A DNA stretch of 64,000 nucleotides, from positions 1-64,000 of the forward strand of contig JAPYRG010000004.1 of the NCBI GenBank assembly GCA_029936965.1, written 5' to 3'. A program made the translations under genes and the position numbers. The notes beneath the pieces were generated by a model that saw only the letters and a program-made list of their open reading frames with translations, did no database searches and was not told where the DNA came from. The stretch is from Fidelibacterota bacterium (GTDB lineage Bacteria > Fidelibacterota > Marinisomatia > Marinisomatales > TCS55). Of the stretch, positions 1-7,856 are shown in pieces (within the stretch, counting starts at the first letter, position 1; the number at the start of each line of letters is the position of its first letter).

Positions 1-1
1 G

Positions 2-910
2 GAGATACTTACTATTGCCAATACAGGTGGTAGCGATCTGGATTTTGACGTTGAGGTTGAATATACCAATCGCGATCAAGATGGCGGTGGACATGATGGC
101 TTACTTACAAATACTGTGTTACAAATATCGATTATAACAGATGATTGGCCAACTGAAACTTCATGGGATTTGTATACCAGTTCAGGTGAATATATTGATG
201 GGATAGTCCAAGGTGATTTACAGTGGACAAATACTGAAACTACATGGGATGTTGAATTGCAACCCGGTGATTATGTTTTCACGATCTATGATGCATATAG
301 TGATGGAATTTGCTGTGGTTACGGTAATGGAGAATACAATCTATATTTAGATGGTAGTTTAATAGCCTCTGGTGGAGAATTCGGAGCATCTGAGTCTGTA
401 CCATTCTCATCCGGCGGTTCTGCATGGTTGAGCATAGACCCTTCATCGGGAGTAGTGGCAGCAGATGCATCAATTGATATTATGCTCAATGTAGATGCCT
501 CATCATTAGAGGCTGATAATTATAATAGTGAGATTTTTATAATCAGTAACGACCCTGATAATGGATATGTAACGATCCCATTAAGTGTAACAGTAAATGG
601 AATGAGTTCTGAGGATGATGCATTACTCCCAGAAGAGTTTGCTCTTCATCAAAATTATCCTAATCCATTTAATCCTGTAACAACTCTTAGATATGATTTG
701 CCAGAGAATAGTATGGTTAATATTAAGGTTTATGATATGCTAGGTAGAGAAGTAAGGACGCTAGTGAATCAAGTGCAAGATGCTGGTTTCAAATCCATTA
801 TGTGGGATGCAGCGAATGATTATGGTAAATCAGTAAGTGCAGGTATTTATTTATATCAGATTCAGGCTGGTGATTTTATTCAAACCGAAAAGATGGTGCT
901 GTTGAAATAG
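2..910 (+). CDS. Secreted protein with C-terminal sorting domain (5' partial)
   Basis: The reading frame is open from the left edge, so the start lies outside the window; about 302 residues are visible. The first visible residues (LTIANTGGSDLDF) look like the end of an immunoglobulin-like 'choice-of-anchor' repeat. Next comes a beta-rich module with a Cys-Cys motif (DGICCGYGNG, near 302-331), a module often seen in secreted marine and Bacteroidota proteins, then another Ig-like stretch. The C-terminus has YPNPFNP at 656-676 followed by VNIKVYDMLGREV and a final KMVLLK, typical of FlgD-like/type IX (Por) sorting domains. It is therefore likely exported and cell-surface attached or released. 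The enzymatic or binding part, if any, is upstream and cannot be judged. Confidence 0.85.
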   Translation, partial: EILTIANTGGSDLDFDVEVEYTNRDQDGGGHDGLLTNTVLQISIITDDWPTETSWDLYTSSGEYIDGIVQGDLQWTNTETTWDVELQPGDYVFTIYDAYSDGICCGYGNGEYNLYLDGSLIASGGEFGASESVPFSSGGSAWLSIDPSSGVVAADASIDIMLNVDASSLEADNYNSEIFIISNDPDNGYVTIPLSVTVNGMSSEDDALLPEEFALHQNYPNPFNPVTTLRYDLPENSMVNIKVYDMLGREVRTLVNQVQDAGFKSIMWDAANDYGKSVSAGIYLYQIQAGDFIQTEKMVLLK

Positions 911-929
911 AATTTAAATAAACATTAAG

Positions 930-952
930 CCTCACTAACTAGAGAGGTTTTT
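930..952 (+). terminator. Probable intrinsic terminator
   Basis: CCTC-A-CT (930-936) pairs with AG-A-GAGG (941-947) around an AACT loop, with one A/A mismatch, and is followed directly by a T run at 948-952. It sits 20 bases after the stop codon of the secreted-protein gene. The stem is short, so this is a moderate-strength call. Confidence 0.5.
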
Positions 953-975
953 ATGTTTATTTGATAATGGGTATA

Positions 976-1009
976 TTTTATCATGGATAAGCTTTTATCA
1001 TGGATAAGC
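976..1009 (+). repeat. Perfect 17-bp tandem duplication spanning a start codon
   Basis: TTTTATCATGGATAAGC occurs twice back to back (976-992 and 993-1009). Each copy contains an ATG inside a small dyad (TTATC-ATG-GATAA). The second ATG (1000) begins the ADP-ribosylglycohydrolase gene. The first ATG (983) is out of frame, because 17 is not a multiple of 3, and opens a 12-codon frame ending at TAA 1019-1021, inside the real gene. Confidence 0.9.
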
Positions 1010-2421
1010 GCAGCACGCTAATATTTGTATTTATAGCTATAATACCTGTTATATTAATTATTTTATTCTATTTTAAAAAACAAGACTCAATCACTTACAG
1101 CAACATTCATGGTGAGATTATAATTGATGCAAATTATGAGTATAAAGAATACTCACCTAGCTCCACTGACTTGATTATATCTCGATCAGATTATGCGAAT
1201 AAGTTGTATGGTTTCTGGCTTGGTCAATGTATAGCCAATTGGACAGGTTTAGTAACGGAAATGGATAAAATTGGAGATATTGGTGAAATAAAGACAGGAA
1301 AATTTTATACTCGGGATGATTGGGGAAAACCTGATCATCCAAATATCTGGAGTGGGGTTGAGCCAAGCGAATTATCACCTACAATTGACTTTGTTTCTGA
1401 AGATGTAAATGGTATTTGGGGGGCAGATGATGATACAGACATAGAATATATGTACCAATATCTTATGTATAAAAATCAAACTAGTATTTTAACTGGAGAA
1501 CAAATAAGAGAGGGTTGGTTAAACCATATTAAAAAGGATGAAGAAAACTATTTATGGGTGTCAAATCAAACTGCTTTTGATCTAATGCTTGAAGGGATGT
1601 CTCCTCCAGAAACTAGTCTCCCTGAAAATAATCCTAATTATGAGATGATTGATGCACAACTTACAACCGAGATTTTTGGATTCTTTGCCCCTGCTCGCCC
1701 TGATATAGCACTGAAACTTGCTCATTTACCGATACGTACCACTGCAAGATTTGACGCGGAATGGATTTCTGAATTTTATGTTATCATGTATTCACTAGCA
1801 TCATATGTAGATGAAAATAAATCAATTAAAGATAATATTTTTTGGATGGCTGACTATGCACGTAAACGATTACCTAATAATTCTTATTCAGCAAAAATGT
1901 TTGATTATGTTAAAAGTAGTTACGATGCCAATATAGCTTGGGAGCAAGTACGTGATGAGATTTATAATAAGTATCAGGTAAACCAGGATGATGGATACAA
2001 TCTTACATCGAAAGAGTTATATTGTAATGCTTGTTTTGCAGCTGGTATAAATTATGCTGCAAGTATTGTTAGCTTATTCTATGGTCAAGGTGATATAAAA
2101 GAAACCATCAAGATTGGAACTCTTGCTGGTTGGGACTCTGATAATCCGACATCCACATGGGGAGGCCTATTAGGTTTTATGATAGGTAAGGATGGTATTG
2201 AGAAAGTTTTCGGGAAGCAATTCTCTTCACGATATAATATCCATAGAACTAGACAGAGGTTTACAAATAATGGCATAGATACATTTTTTCATATGGCGGA
2301 AGTAGGTGTCTATATTATTGATCGTGTAGTTCAGGATCAGATGGGAGGAGGGATTAATCTTGAAAAAGATATATGGTATATTCCTGATAAGAATATTGAA
2401 ATAAAGGTAGGCGTTAAATAG
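1000..2421 (+). CDS. Membrane-anchored ADP-ribosylglycohydrolase family protein
   Basis: This 473-residue protein has an N-terminal hydrophobic anchor (residues about 7-25), suggesting a periplasmic or extracytoplasmic enzyme. The body matches the ADP-ribosyl-glycohydrolase (DraG/ARH) fold. A Gly-rich start reads KLYGFWLGQC (about 68-77), an Asp-rich metal motif reads GADDDTDIEY (141-150), and a late metal motif reads GWDSDNPTST (377-386). Known family members hydrolyse ADP-ribose from proteins or small molecules using a dinuclear metal site; the substrate here is not predictable. The ATG at 1000 is chosen because it precedes a normal signal anchor. An identical upstream ATG at 983, from a tandem duplication, is out of frame. 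A second, non-enzymatic role cannot be excluded. Confidence 0.85.
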   Translation: MDKRSTLIFVFIAIIPVILIILFYFKKQDSITYSNIHGEIIIDANYEYKEYSPSSTDLIISRSDYANKLYGFWLGQCIANWTGLVTEMDKIGDIGEIKTGKFYTRDDWGKPDHPNIWSGVEPSELSPTIDFVSEDVNGIWGADDDTDIEYMYQYLMYKNQTSILTGEQIREGWLNHIKKDEENYLWVSNQTAFDLMLEGMSPPETSLPENNPNYEMIDAQLTTEIFGFFAPARPDIALKLAHLPIRTTARFDAEWISEFYVIMYSLASYVDENKSIKDNIFWMADYARKRLPNNSYSAKMFDYVKSSYDANIAWEQVRDEIYNKYQVNQDDGYNLTSKELYCNACFAAGINYAASIVSLFYGQGDIKETIKIGTLAGWDSDNPTSTWGGLLGFMIGKDGIEKVFGKQFSSRYNIHRTRQRFTNNGIDTFFHMAEVGVYIIDRVVQDQMGGGINLEKDIWYIPDKNIEIKVGVK

Positions 2422-2487
2422 TTTTGATACAAACATTCGCAAGTTTTTTTGTATGCAGATATAGTTTATCATTATTTATATAACAAA

Positions 2488-3153
2488 ATGAAAAGCCTTT
2501 TAGTTTTTGTATTAATTCATATCTCACTATTTGCCCATGGTGTCACTACGGGAGACCAGGGATATATTCAGCAAATTAATGGAGTTAATTTTATTCCATT
2601 TATGTATTTGGGTGCAAAACATATGGTAACTGGATATGACCATATTCTTTTTCTTATCGGTGTTATTTTTTTTCTTTACCGATTAAAAGATATAGGTATA
2701 TATGTTAGCCTATTTGCAATCGGTCATTCATCTACACTGATATTTGGTGTATTCGAAGATATTCATATTAACGCGTTTATTATTGATGCAATTATTGGAT
2801 TATCTGTTGTTTATAAAGCATTAGATAATTTAGGTGCGTATCAACAATGGTTTGGAATTCAACCAAATACAAAAATTTCAACTTTAATTTTTGGTTTATT
2901 CCATGGATTTGGTTTAGCAACAAAAATTATTGAATTTGATATGGATCCTAGTGGATTATTAACAAACTTAATAGCCTTTAATATTGGAGTAGAAATTGGT
3001 CAGTTATTGGCGTTATCCGCAATTTTGATCTTAATAAGTTACTGGCGCAAAAAACCTAGTTTTATTATTTATTCTTATTCAACAAATGTTGTATTAATGA
3101 TGCTAGGATTTCTACTTGCGGGATATCAACTATTTGGATATTTTAATTCTTAA
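2488..3153 (+). CDS. HupE/UreJ-like integral membrane protein
   Basis: The protein has a signal peptide (MKSLLVFVLIHISLFAHG) and about six further hydrophobic segments. GYDHILFLIGV and the later GLFHGFGLA motif are typical of the HupE/UreJ_2 family, where conserved His and Asp residues are thought to handle nickel or another divalent metal. I start at the ATG at 2488 and not at an in-frame ATG at 2449, because only the former gives a clean signal peptide. No hydrogenase or urease genes are nearby, so the classic Ni-supply role is not supported by context. It is followed after 9 bases by the anchor protein that accompanies this family in many genomes, so the two probably act together. Confidence 0.8.
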   Translation: MKSLLVFVLIHISLFAHGVTTGDQGYIQQINGVNFIPFMYLGAKHMVTGYDHILFLIGVIFFLYRLKDIGIYVSLFAIGHSSTLIFGVFEDIHINAFIIDAIIGLSVVYKALDNLGAYQQWFGIQPNTKISTLIFGLFHGFGLATKIIEFDMDPSGLLTNLIAFNIGVEIGQLLALSAILILISYWRKKPSFIIYSYSTNVVLMMLGFLLAGYQLFGYFNS

Positions 3154-3162
3154 TGAGATAAA

Positions 3163-3774
3163 ATGATGTTTAATGCACAACCACCACCTGAAAAAGATTT
3201 ACCTACATCTGCACAGCTTCTGAAATCCACAGTAATAGCTATTGTTGTGGCATTCATGATATTAATAGTTATGGTTTTACCTGCAGAATATGGATCTGAT
3301 CCAACAGGTGTTGGTAACATATTGGGTTTGAAAGAAATGGGTGAAATTAAAATGAGCCTTTTGGATGAATCTCATAAAGAATCCTCACAGCAAAATACTA
3401 CATCTTCAATAGAGATTGATCACACAGAAGAAGTAATGGTAAATAATACTATAAATAAAGATGTAGTAGAGATTACAATTGAACCAGGGCAAGCAATTGA
3501 AATTAAATTAGAGATGAACAGTGGATCTCTAGTACAATACGAATGGAAAACAACAAAGGGTGGATTAAATTATAATTTACATGGGGATGGATATAAAGGA
3601 TCTCAACAATTTATAAGTTATAAAAAAGGGAGAATGGTTCCATCAGATAGTGGAGAGTTAAAAGCAGAGTTCGATGGGTACCATGGGTGGTTTTGGAGAA
3701 ACCGTGAAAATTTTTTAGTTACAGTCAGTCTTCAAACTTCTGGAGATTATATTCAAATTAAACAAATGTTATAA
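3163..3774 (+). CDS. Transmembrane anchor protein partnered with HupE-like protein
   Basis: This 203-residue protein has a short cytoplasmic N-terminus, one strong transmembrane helix (about residues 23-41) and then an extracytoplasmic domain. The sequence around the helix (PTSAQLLKSTVIAI ... VLPAEYGSDPTGVG ... LGLKEMGEIKM) is the recognisable signature of a 'transmembrane anchor protein' family that I recall being encoded beside HupE-type genes. The C-terminal half is beta-rich and ends with aromatic-rich FDGYHGWFWRNRE, resembling a small ligand-binding sandwich. The biochemical function is unknown; with its neighbour it may form a metal-related membrane complex. The gene order is the only functional clue. 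Confidence 0.7.
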   Translation: MMFNAQPPPEKDLPTSAQLLKSTVIAIVVAFMILIVMVLPAEYGSDPTGVGNILGLKEMGEIKMSLLDESHKESSQQNTTSSIEIDHTEEVMVNNTINKDVVEITIEPGQAIEIKLEMNSGSLVQYEWKTTKGGLNYNLHGDGYKGSQQFISYKKGRMVPSDSGELKAEFDGYHGWFWRNRENFLVTVSLQTSGDYIQIKQML

Positions 3775-3782
3775 AAATTTCT

Positions 3783-4655
3783 TTATGATTTAGGAAGGAA
3801 TACGTTTTTTCCTTCAAATAATTTTGTTCCATTAACATAGCTATAGTATTTCCTACACTCACATGAAAGGTATTCAATATCGATTGGTTGAAACTTTCGT
3901 TTTGCTTCTGGCCAATATTCTTCTTGTATTTTGATCATACGATCGCATGTTTGTTGATGAGTATCAAGACTAAAATATTGTTGTAGTCTATCTAAATAGG
4001 CTACTGCCCCAATTCCTGTTGGAACATGGCTAGTTGGATCAATTATATCTGGTCTATACCAAGAAATATCGATAACGGCCATAAAAATTGGAAAATCATT
4101 TTTCATTCGAAATTGATCATTGACCAATTTTGTAGCAACAATTACATCTCCATTTGCTTCAATAATAATATTTGTCAATGGTTCTTTAATATTTTCAAAA
4201 AGAATAGTGGCGGTATCCAGACGATTATATTCTTTTCCATTCCATTGGACTGGTTCAACAGGATAAGCAGTTGTGTTACACCAAGGATCAAGAGCATGTA
4301 AAGTATCTACCAATTTATTTGTTTTGGATAATATTGATGATGTCAATTGATTAAGTGTTTCGTGTCTATTGCACCATCTAGAAAAGAATAAAGCATGAAT
4401 TAATGTAGGCAAATCTTTACTTAAATTCTTGGCAAACTGTAGTATTGCCTTACTTCCGCGGTCATCTTCTCGAAAAACATTTAGAAATCTACCTTGTTGA
4501 AAGATGGGATCATCAGACCAAGGAAACGCATCCCCATTTTCTTTTTTTAAACGGATACTTTCTCTTTCTTTGCAAAAATTAAAGAAAGACATTACCGGAT
4601 CTTTCAATATTAGCCCATCAAGTGCTGATGCATAGGGATTATCTAATTGATTCAT
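3783..4655 (-). CDS. aGPT-pyrophosphorylase / 5-hmdU DNA kinase helical-domain family protein
   Basis: Residues 45-64 read PWSDDPIFQQGRFLNVFRED, the family hallmark of the alpha-glutamyl/putrescinyl-thymine pyrophosphorylase and hydroxymethyl-dU DNA kinase helical domain group. Other family-like segments are RESIRLKKENG (31-41), a conserved Asp-containing helix near 196-206, PTGIGAVAYLDRL (212-224), and a C-terminal IEYLSCECRKYYSYVNG (260-276). Known members in phages act in thymine hypermodification, on 5-hydroxymethyl-dU or its pyrophosphate in DNA. The role of cellular members is not established to my knowledge. The gene overlaps the upstream TagF-like gene by an ATGA, so the two are translationally coupled. 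It ends an operon with inositol-phosphate and CDP-inositol enzymes. Whether the substrate is DNA, a nucleotide or a glycan is open. Confidence 0.7.
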   Translation of the reverse strand: MNQLDNPYASALDGLILKDPVMSFFNFCKERESIRLKKENGDAFPWSDDPIFQQGRFLNVFREDDRGSKAILQFAKNLSKDLPTLIHALFFSRWCNRHETLNQLTSSILSKTNKLVDTLHALDPWCNTTAYPVEPVQWNGKEYNRLDTATILFENIKEPLTNIIIEANGDVIVATKLVNDQFRMKNDFPIFMAVIDISWYRPDIIDPTSHVPTGIGAVAYLDRLQQYFSLDTHQQTCDRMIKIQEEYWPEAKRKFQPIDIEYLSCECRKYYSYVNGTKLFEGKNVFLPKS

Positions 4656-5704
4656 ATTTTTAACGATTTTATAAAATCTGCTGCTCTATCGGCACTTTTT
4701 CCATCATTAAAATAAAAGCAGTTGTGTAACATGTTTTCATATTGATCAAAATTGTTATTACTAAGTTCAATATCTATCATTGAGCAGATATCATTCTTGT
4801 TACTTTGATAGGTTTGTACAATATCTAATATATTCAAATCTGCAGGCATATTATGAAGTTGATCATAATTGTTATCTACAATTATGATTGGTTTGCATGT
4901 TATTAAATATTCATAATTTATCGATGATGTGTCACTGATCAAAAGATCAGATATTGCAAAGTCATTCATTGTGTTATTTTTAATTATTTTTGCAGGATTC
5001 GAGAAATACACATGTTTTAAACCATTTAATTTTGCCCATATCTTTAATTTAACAATATGACTTCTATCTTGAAAATGAGGTCTTATTATAAGATTATGCT
5101 CTCTATTAATTTCTCTACAAAATTTCTTACCGAATCTTTTAAGTGTTCCATTACCCCACTCCCAAGTTGGAGCGTATAATATATTTTTTCTCGTTTTATC
5201 TTTTATACCCAAATATTGTGAATATTCATCTTTATTGATATTGTTATTTAAGTATTCATCAAATTTTGGATATCCTATTTTAATAAGTTTTTCATCAGGA
5301 ATTTTAATTCCCACATCTTTTATTTTATGTAAATGTTTTTCACCAGAAATAAAATGATAATCATATGTTTCTAGGGAATGTGCAGAACCACCATATTTTT
5401 TATCTCCAGCACCATGACCAATAAAAATAGAAATAGATATATCCTTATTATTCTTTATAATAGTATTGGAACATGATACAATAATACCCTTTAGATCTAA
5501 TTCCTTTTTGAGGTCTCTGATTATCACATCAGGAGTATTTATAAATCTATTTTCTGTTGAATTGGTTGCTGAATTAGCCATATAGAATTTGAACCTTAGA
5601 AAACGATTTAATTTATTTACTACAAAGGTACCGCCTGTTTGTGTAAAAACTGGTTTTATATGAGCATATTGATATACTTGATTTGCGTAATAGTATATAT
5701 TCAA
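4652..5704 (-). CDS. CDP-glycerol glycerophosphotransferase (TagF/TagB)-like transferase
   Basis: This 350-residue GT-B-like protein carries the polyol-phosphate transferase landmarks: GHGAG (96-100, in the position of HGTPLK in TagF), ISGEKH (119-124), YPKFDEY (145-151), ILYAPTWEW (175-183), RPH (208-210) and ISDTSSINYEY (256-266) followed by KPIIIVD. Family enzymes move an alcohol phosphate from a CDP-alcohol to an acceptor glycan or lipid. No CDP-glycerol synthase is visible nearby. Instead the two genes immediately upstream should make inositol-1-phosphate and CDP-inositol, so CDP-inositol is the inferred donor. The family call is firm; the donor is inference. It overlaps the downstream gene by four bases. 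Confidence 0.75.
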   Translation of the reverse strand: MNIYYYANQVYQYAHIKPVFTQTGGTFVVNKLNRFLRFKFYMANSATNSTENRFINTPDVIIRDLKKELDLKGIIVSCSNTIIKNNKDISISIFIGHGAGDKKYGGSAHSLETYDYHFISGEKHLHKIKDVGIKIPDEKLIKIGYPKFDEYLNNNINKDEYSQYLGIKDKTRKNILYAPTWEWGNGTLKRFGKKFCREINREHNLIIRPHFQDRSHIVKLKIWAKLNGLKHVYFSNPAKIIKNNTMNDFAISDLLISDTSSINYEYLITCKPIIIVDNNYDQLHNMPADLNILDIVQTYQSNKNDICSMIDIELSNNNFDQYENMLHNCFYFNDGKSADRAADFIKSLKI

Positions 5705-5726
5705 TTATCAGAACCTAATCTTTTAT

Positions 5727-6449
5727 TTATTCAAATAATTTTCGATTCTTATTTATATAAACCAATGCTTCTGGAGTATCAATATCAAGCCAAAGACTAT
5801 CATCGATATTTACACCTCCAAGATCTTGATTATTTATTAATACGTTGCAAGCATCGGATAATGAATATTTTCCATTATCTTTAGCTTCTTGTAAAATTGA
5901 GAAGAATTCATATTTACACTTAAATAAACCACAATCTACTGCATTGTATATGAGCAAATCTTTTGACATTGCACTTACTAAATTAGATCTTTTTTCAATT
6001 ATTAATTTCATGGCGTCATCGGGATCATGAATAATATTAGTTTTATAGTCAGCTCCAACGTTTACTAATGTATTTGATAAATCACTATTCTTTATTTTTA
6101 ATAATAACTCATCGTTATAAAAGTGATCACTCATAGATATCATAAAATCATAGTTTTTAGGAATATTATTTTTTGATGCTAAAACACTGATTCCATTTGG
6201 TAAATCCCAATCATCATTATATGCTAACTCAATATTTATATTGAATTCATTTTTTGTTATATAATCATGTATCATCTCAGATTTGTGGCCTGTAACTATA
6301 ACTATCTCTGAAATCCCTGCAGATACACAATTTTCTATGAGATGTTCTAATAAAGTTTGATTAAAAACTTCAATTAATATTTTTGGTATACCATTTGATA
6401 TAGATGATAATCTTGACCCTCTACCTGCAGCGATAATAACTAATTTCAA
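5727..6449 (-). CDS. CTP:inositol-1-phosphate cytidylyltransferase-like nucleotidyltransferase
   Basis: This is a sugar-nucleotidyltransferase fold of 240 residues. The nucleotide loop is AAGRGSRL (7-14) with the following Lys in GIPKILIEV. The segments LPNGISVLAS (83-92) and ISMSDHFY (104-111) resemble the NG-S-L and MSDH motifs of the inositol-1-phosphate cytidylyltransferase (IPCT) branch rather than glucose or mannose pyrophosphorylases. LWLDIDTPEA (218-227) is the usual C-terminal metal-site motif. It stands alone and is not fused to a CDP-alcohol phosphatidyltransferase as in archaeal DIPP synthases. Adjacency to inositol-phosphate synthase (4 bases) supports CDP-inositol formation. Another CDP- or NDP-polyol product is possible. 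Confidence 0.7.
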   Translation of the reverse strand: MKLVIIAAGRGSRLSSISNGIPKILIEVFNQTLLEHLIENCVSAGISEIVIVTGHKSEMIHDYITKNEFNINIELAYNDDWDLPNGISVLASKNNIPKNYDFMISMSDHFYNDELLLKIKNSDLSNTLVNVGADYKTNIIHDPDDAMKLIIEKRSNLVSAMSKDLLIYNAVDCGLFKCKYEFFSILQEAKDNGKYSLSDACNVLINNQDLGGVNIDDSLWLDIDTPEALVYINKNRKLFE

Positions 6450-6453
6450 TTAT

Positions 6454-7755
6454 TTAACTTTTATAATAATCCAAACCTAGATGAGTTATAAGATCTTCAC
6501 CCATTATATGGCGTAAGGTATTTTTCAATTTTGCAAGCTGAACAAAAAGATCATGTTCAGGATCAAGAGTTGGTAAGCACATAGGACTCTTAAAATAAAA
6601 AGATAACCATTCTTGAATCCCGCCCATTTCAGATCTTTTTGCTAGATCAAGAAAAAGCACTAAATCAAGAACAATGGGTGCGGCTAGAATACTATCTCTA
6701 CATAAAAAGTCGACTTTAATTTGCATGGGATATCCTAACCAACCAAATATATCTATATTATCCCAACCTTCTTTATCATCACCCCTTGGAGGATAATAAT
6801 TAATTCTTACTTTATGATATAAATCATTATATAGATCTGGATTTTTATCAGGTTCTAGTATTGAATCTAAAACGCTAAGCTTACTTTCTTCTTTAGTTTT
6901 AAATGCATCTGGATCATCAAGAACTTCTCCATCTCTATTGCCAAGTATATTTGTTGAAAACCATCCCTTAATTCCTAATTGTCTGGCTTTTAAACCAGGA
7001 GCTAAAATTGTCTTCATTAACGTTTGACCAGTTTTAAAATCCTTACCAGCAATTGGGCAATTAGTTTGTTGGGAAAGCTCTTCAAGAGCTGGTATGTCAG
7101 CTGATAAATTTGGCGCACCATTTGCATATGGAATACCTAGTTTTATTGCTGCATAGGCATAAATCATACTTGGAGATATATCGGGATCATTATTTTCAAG
7201 ACCTTCTTCAAACTTGGATAGACTAGAATGAACATCGGAGGGGAGCAGATATATTTCTGTACTTCCACACCAGATCATTACATTGGAGGTTGCACCAGAT
7301 TTCTTATTAAAATGCTTTATATCATCCCTTACCTGTTCAGCAAGGTCCATCTTATTTTTTCCAGTCTTTACCCAATCGCCAGATAATCTTCTTACAAATC
7401 TTTTATCAAATACAGCTTTATAAACATTTATCGACTCAAGGTCTGATTTAAGATCATTCAATAGATTTGTATCTAAAACCTCAGATCGAAGACTGATTTC
7501 ATAAACATTTTCATCAGCGATATCCCATCCCCCAAAAACTAAATTATTTAAATCAGCTAGGGGCGCAAAATCCTTGATTATTGGAGATCGATCTTCAGTT
7601 CTTTTTCCTAATCGAATGGAGCCCATTTGGGTCATACTCCCAATGGGTTTGGCTAATCCTTTATTGCAAGCTATCACTCCACAAATAAATGTACTTGCAA
7701 CGGCTCCCATACCGGGAATAAGCACTCCTAATTTTTCATTATTATTATTTTTCAT
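6454..7755 (-). CDS. ino1: myo-inositol-1-phosphate synthase
   Basis: The 433-residue protein converts glucose-6-phosphate to inositol-phosphate using bound NAD. It shows the NAD-binding motif GMGAVASTF (15-23), NGAPNLSAD (212-220), the active-site Lys segment IAGKDFKTGQT (235-245) and NILGNRDG (269-276), all characteristic of the MIPS/INO1 family. Length fits prokaryotic members. It lies 101 bases downstream of asnB with an AT-only dyad between, and 4 bases before the cytidylyltransferase gene. This is a direct supply line for activated inositol. Regulation is probably shared with asnB if transcription reads through the gap. Confidence 0.9.
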   Translation of the reverse strand: MKNNNNEKLGVLIPGMGAVASTFICGVIACNKGLAKPIGSMTQMGSIRLGKRTEDRSPIIKDFAPLADLNNLVFGGWDIADENVYEISLRSEVLDTNLLNDLKSDLESINVYKAVFDKRFVRRLSGDWVKTGKNKMDLAEQVRDDIKHFNKKSGATSNVMIWCGSTEIYLLPSDVHSSLSKFEEGLENNDPDISPSMIYAYAAIKLGIPYANGAPNLSADIPALEELSQQTNCPIAGKDFKTGQTLMKTILAPGLKARQLGIKGWFSTNILGNRDGEVLDDPDAFKTKEESKLSVLDSILEPDKNPDLYNDLYHKVRINYYPPRGDDKEGWDNIDIFGWLGYPMQIKVDFLCRDSILAAPIVLDLVLFLDLAKRSEMGGIQEWLSFYFKSPMCLPTLDPEHDLFVQLAKLKNTLRHIMGEDLITHLGLDYYKS

Positions 7756-7794
7756 ACCTACAAATATTTTATGATTATTAATTAGAACAAGATT

Positions 7795-7821
7795 TTAAGA
7801 ATTTATAATTATAATTCTTAA
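7795..7821 (-). repeat. AT-only inverted repeat between asnB and ino1
   Basis: TTAAGAATT (7795-7803) and AATTCTTAA (7813-7821) form a perfect 9-bp dyad around TATAATTAT. It has no GC stem and no clear T-run, so it is a poor terminator; an operator or simple AT-rich coincidence is possible. It is the only structure I see in the 101-base asnB-ino1 gap. Confidence 0.35.
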
Positions 7822-7856
7822 TTATTTAAAGTTTCTAATAATTAAAAAAGTGCTAA

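Noticed and set aside
4026-4301. Open frame on the plus strand inside the aGPT/HMUDK-like gene
   Set aside because: Composition is that of a reverse-strand shadow of a well-supported gene, with no ribosome-binding site or family match.
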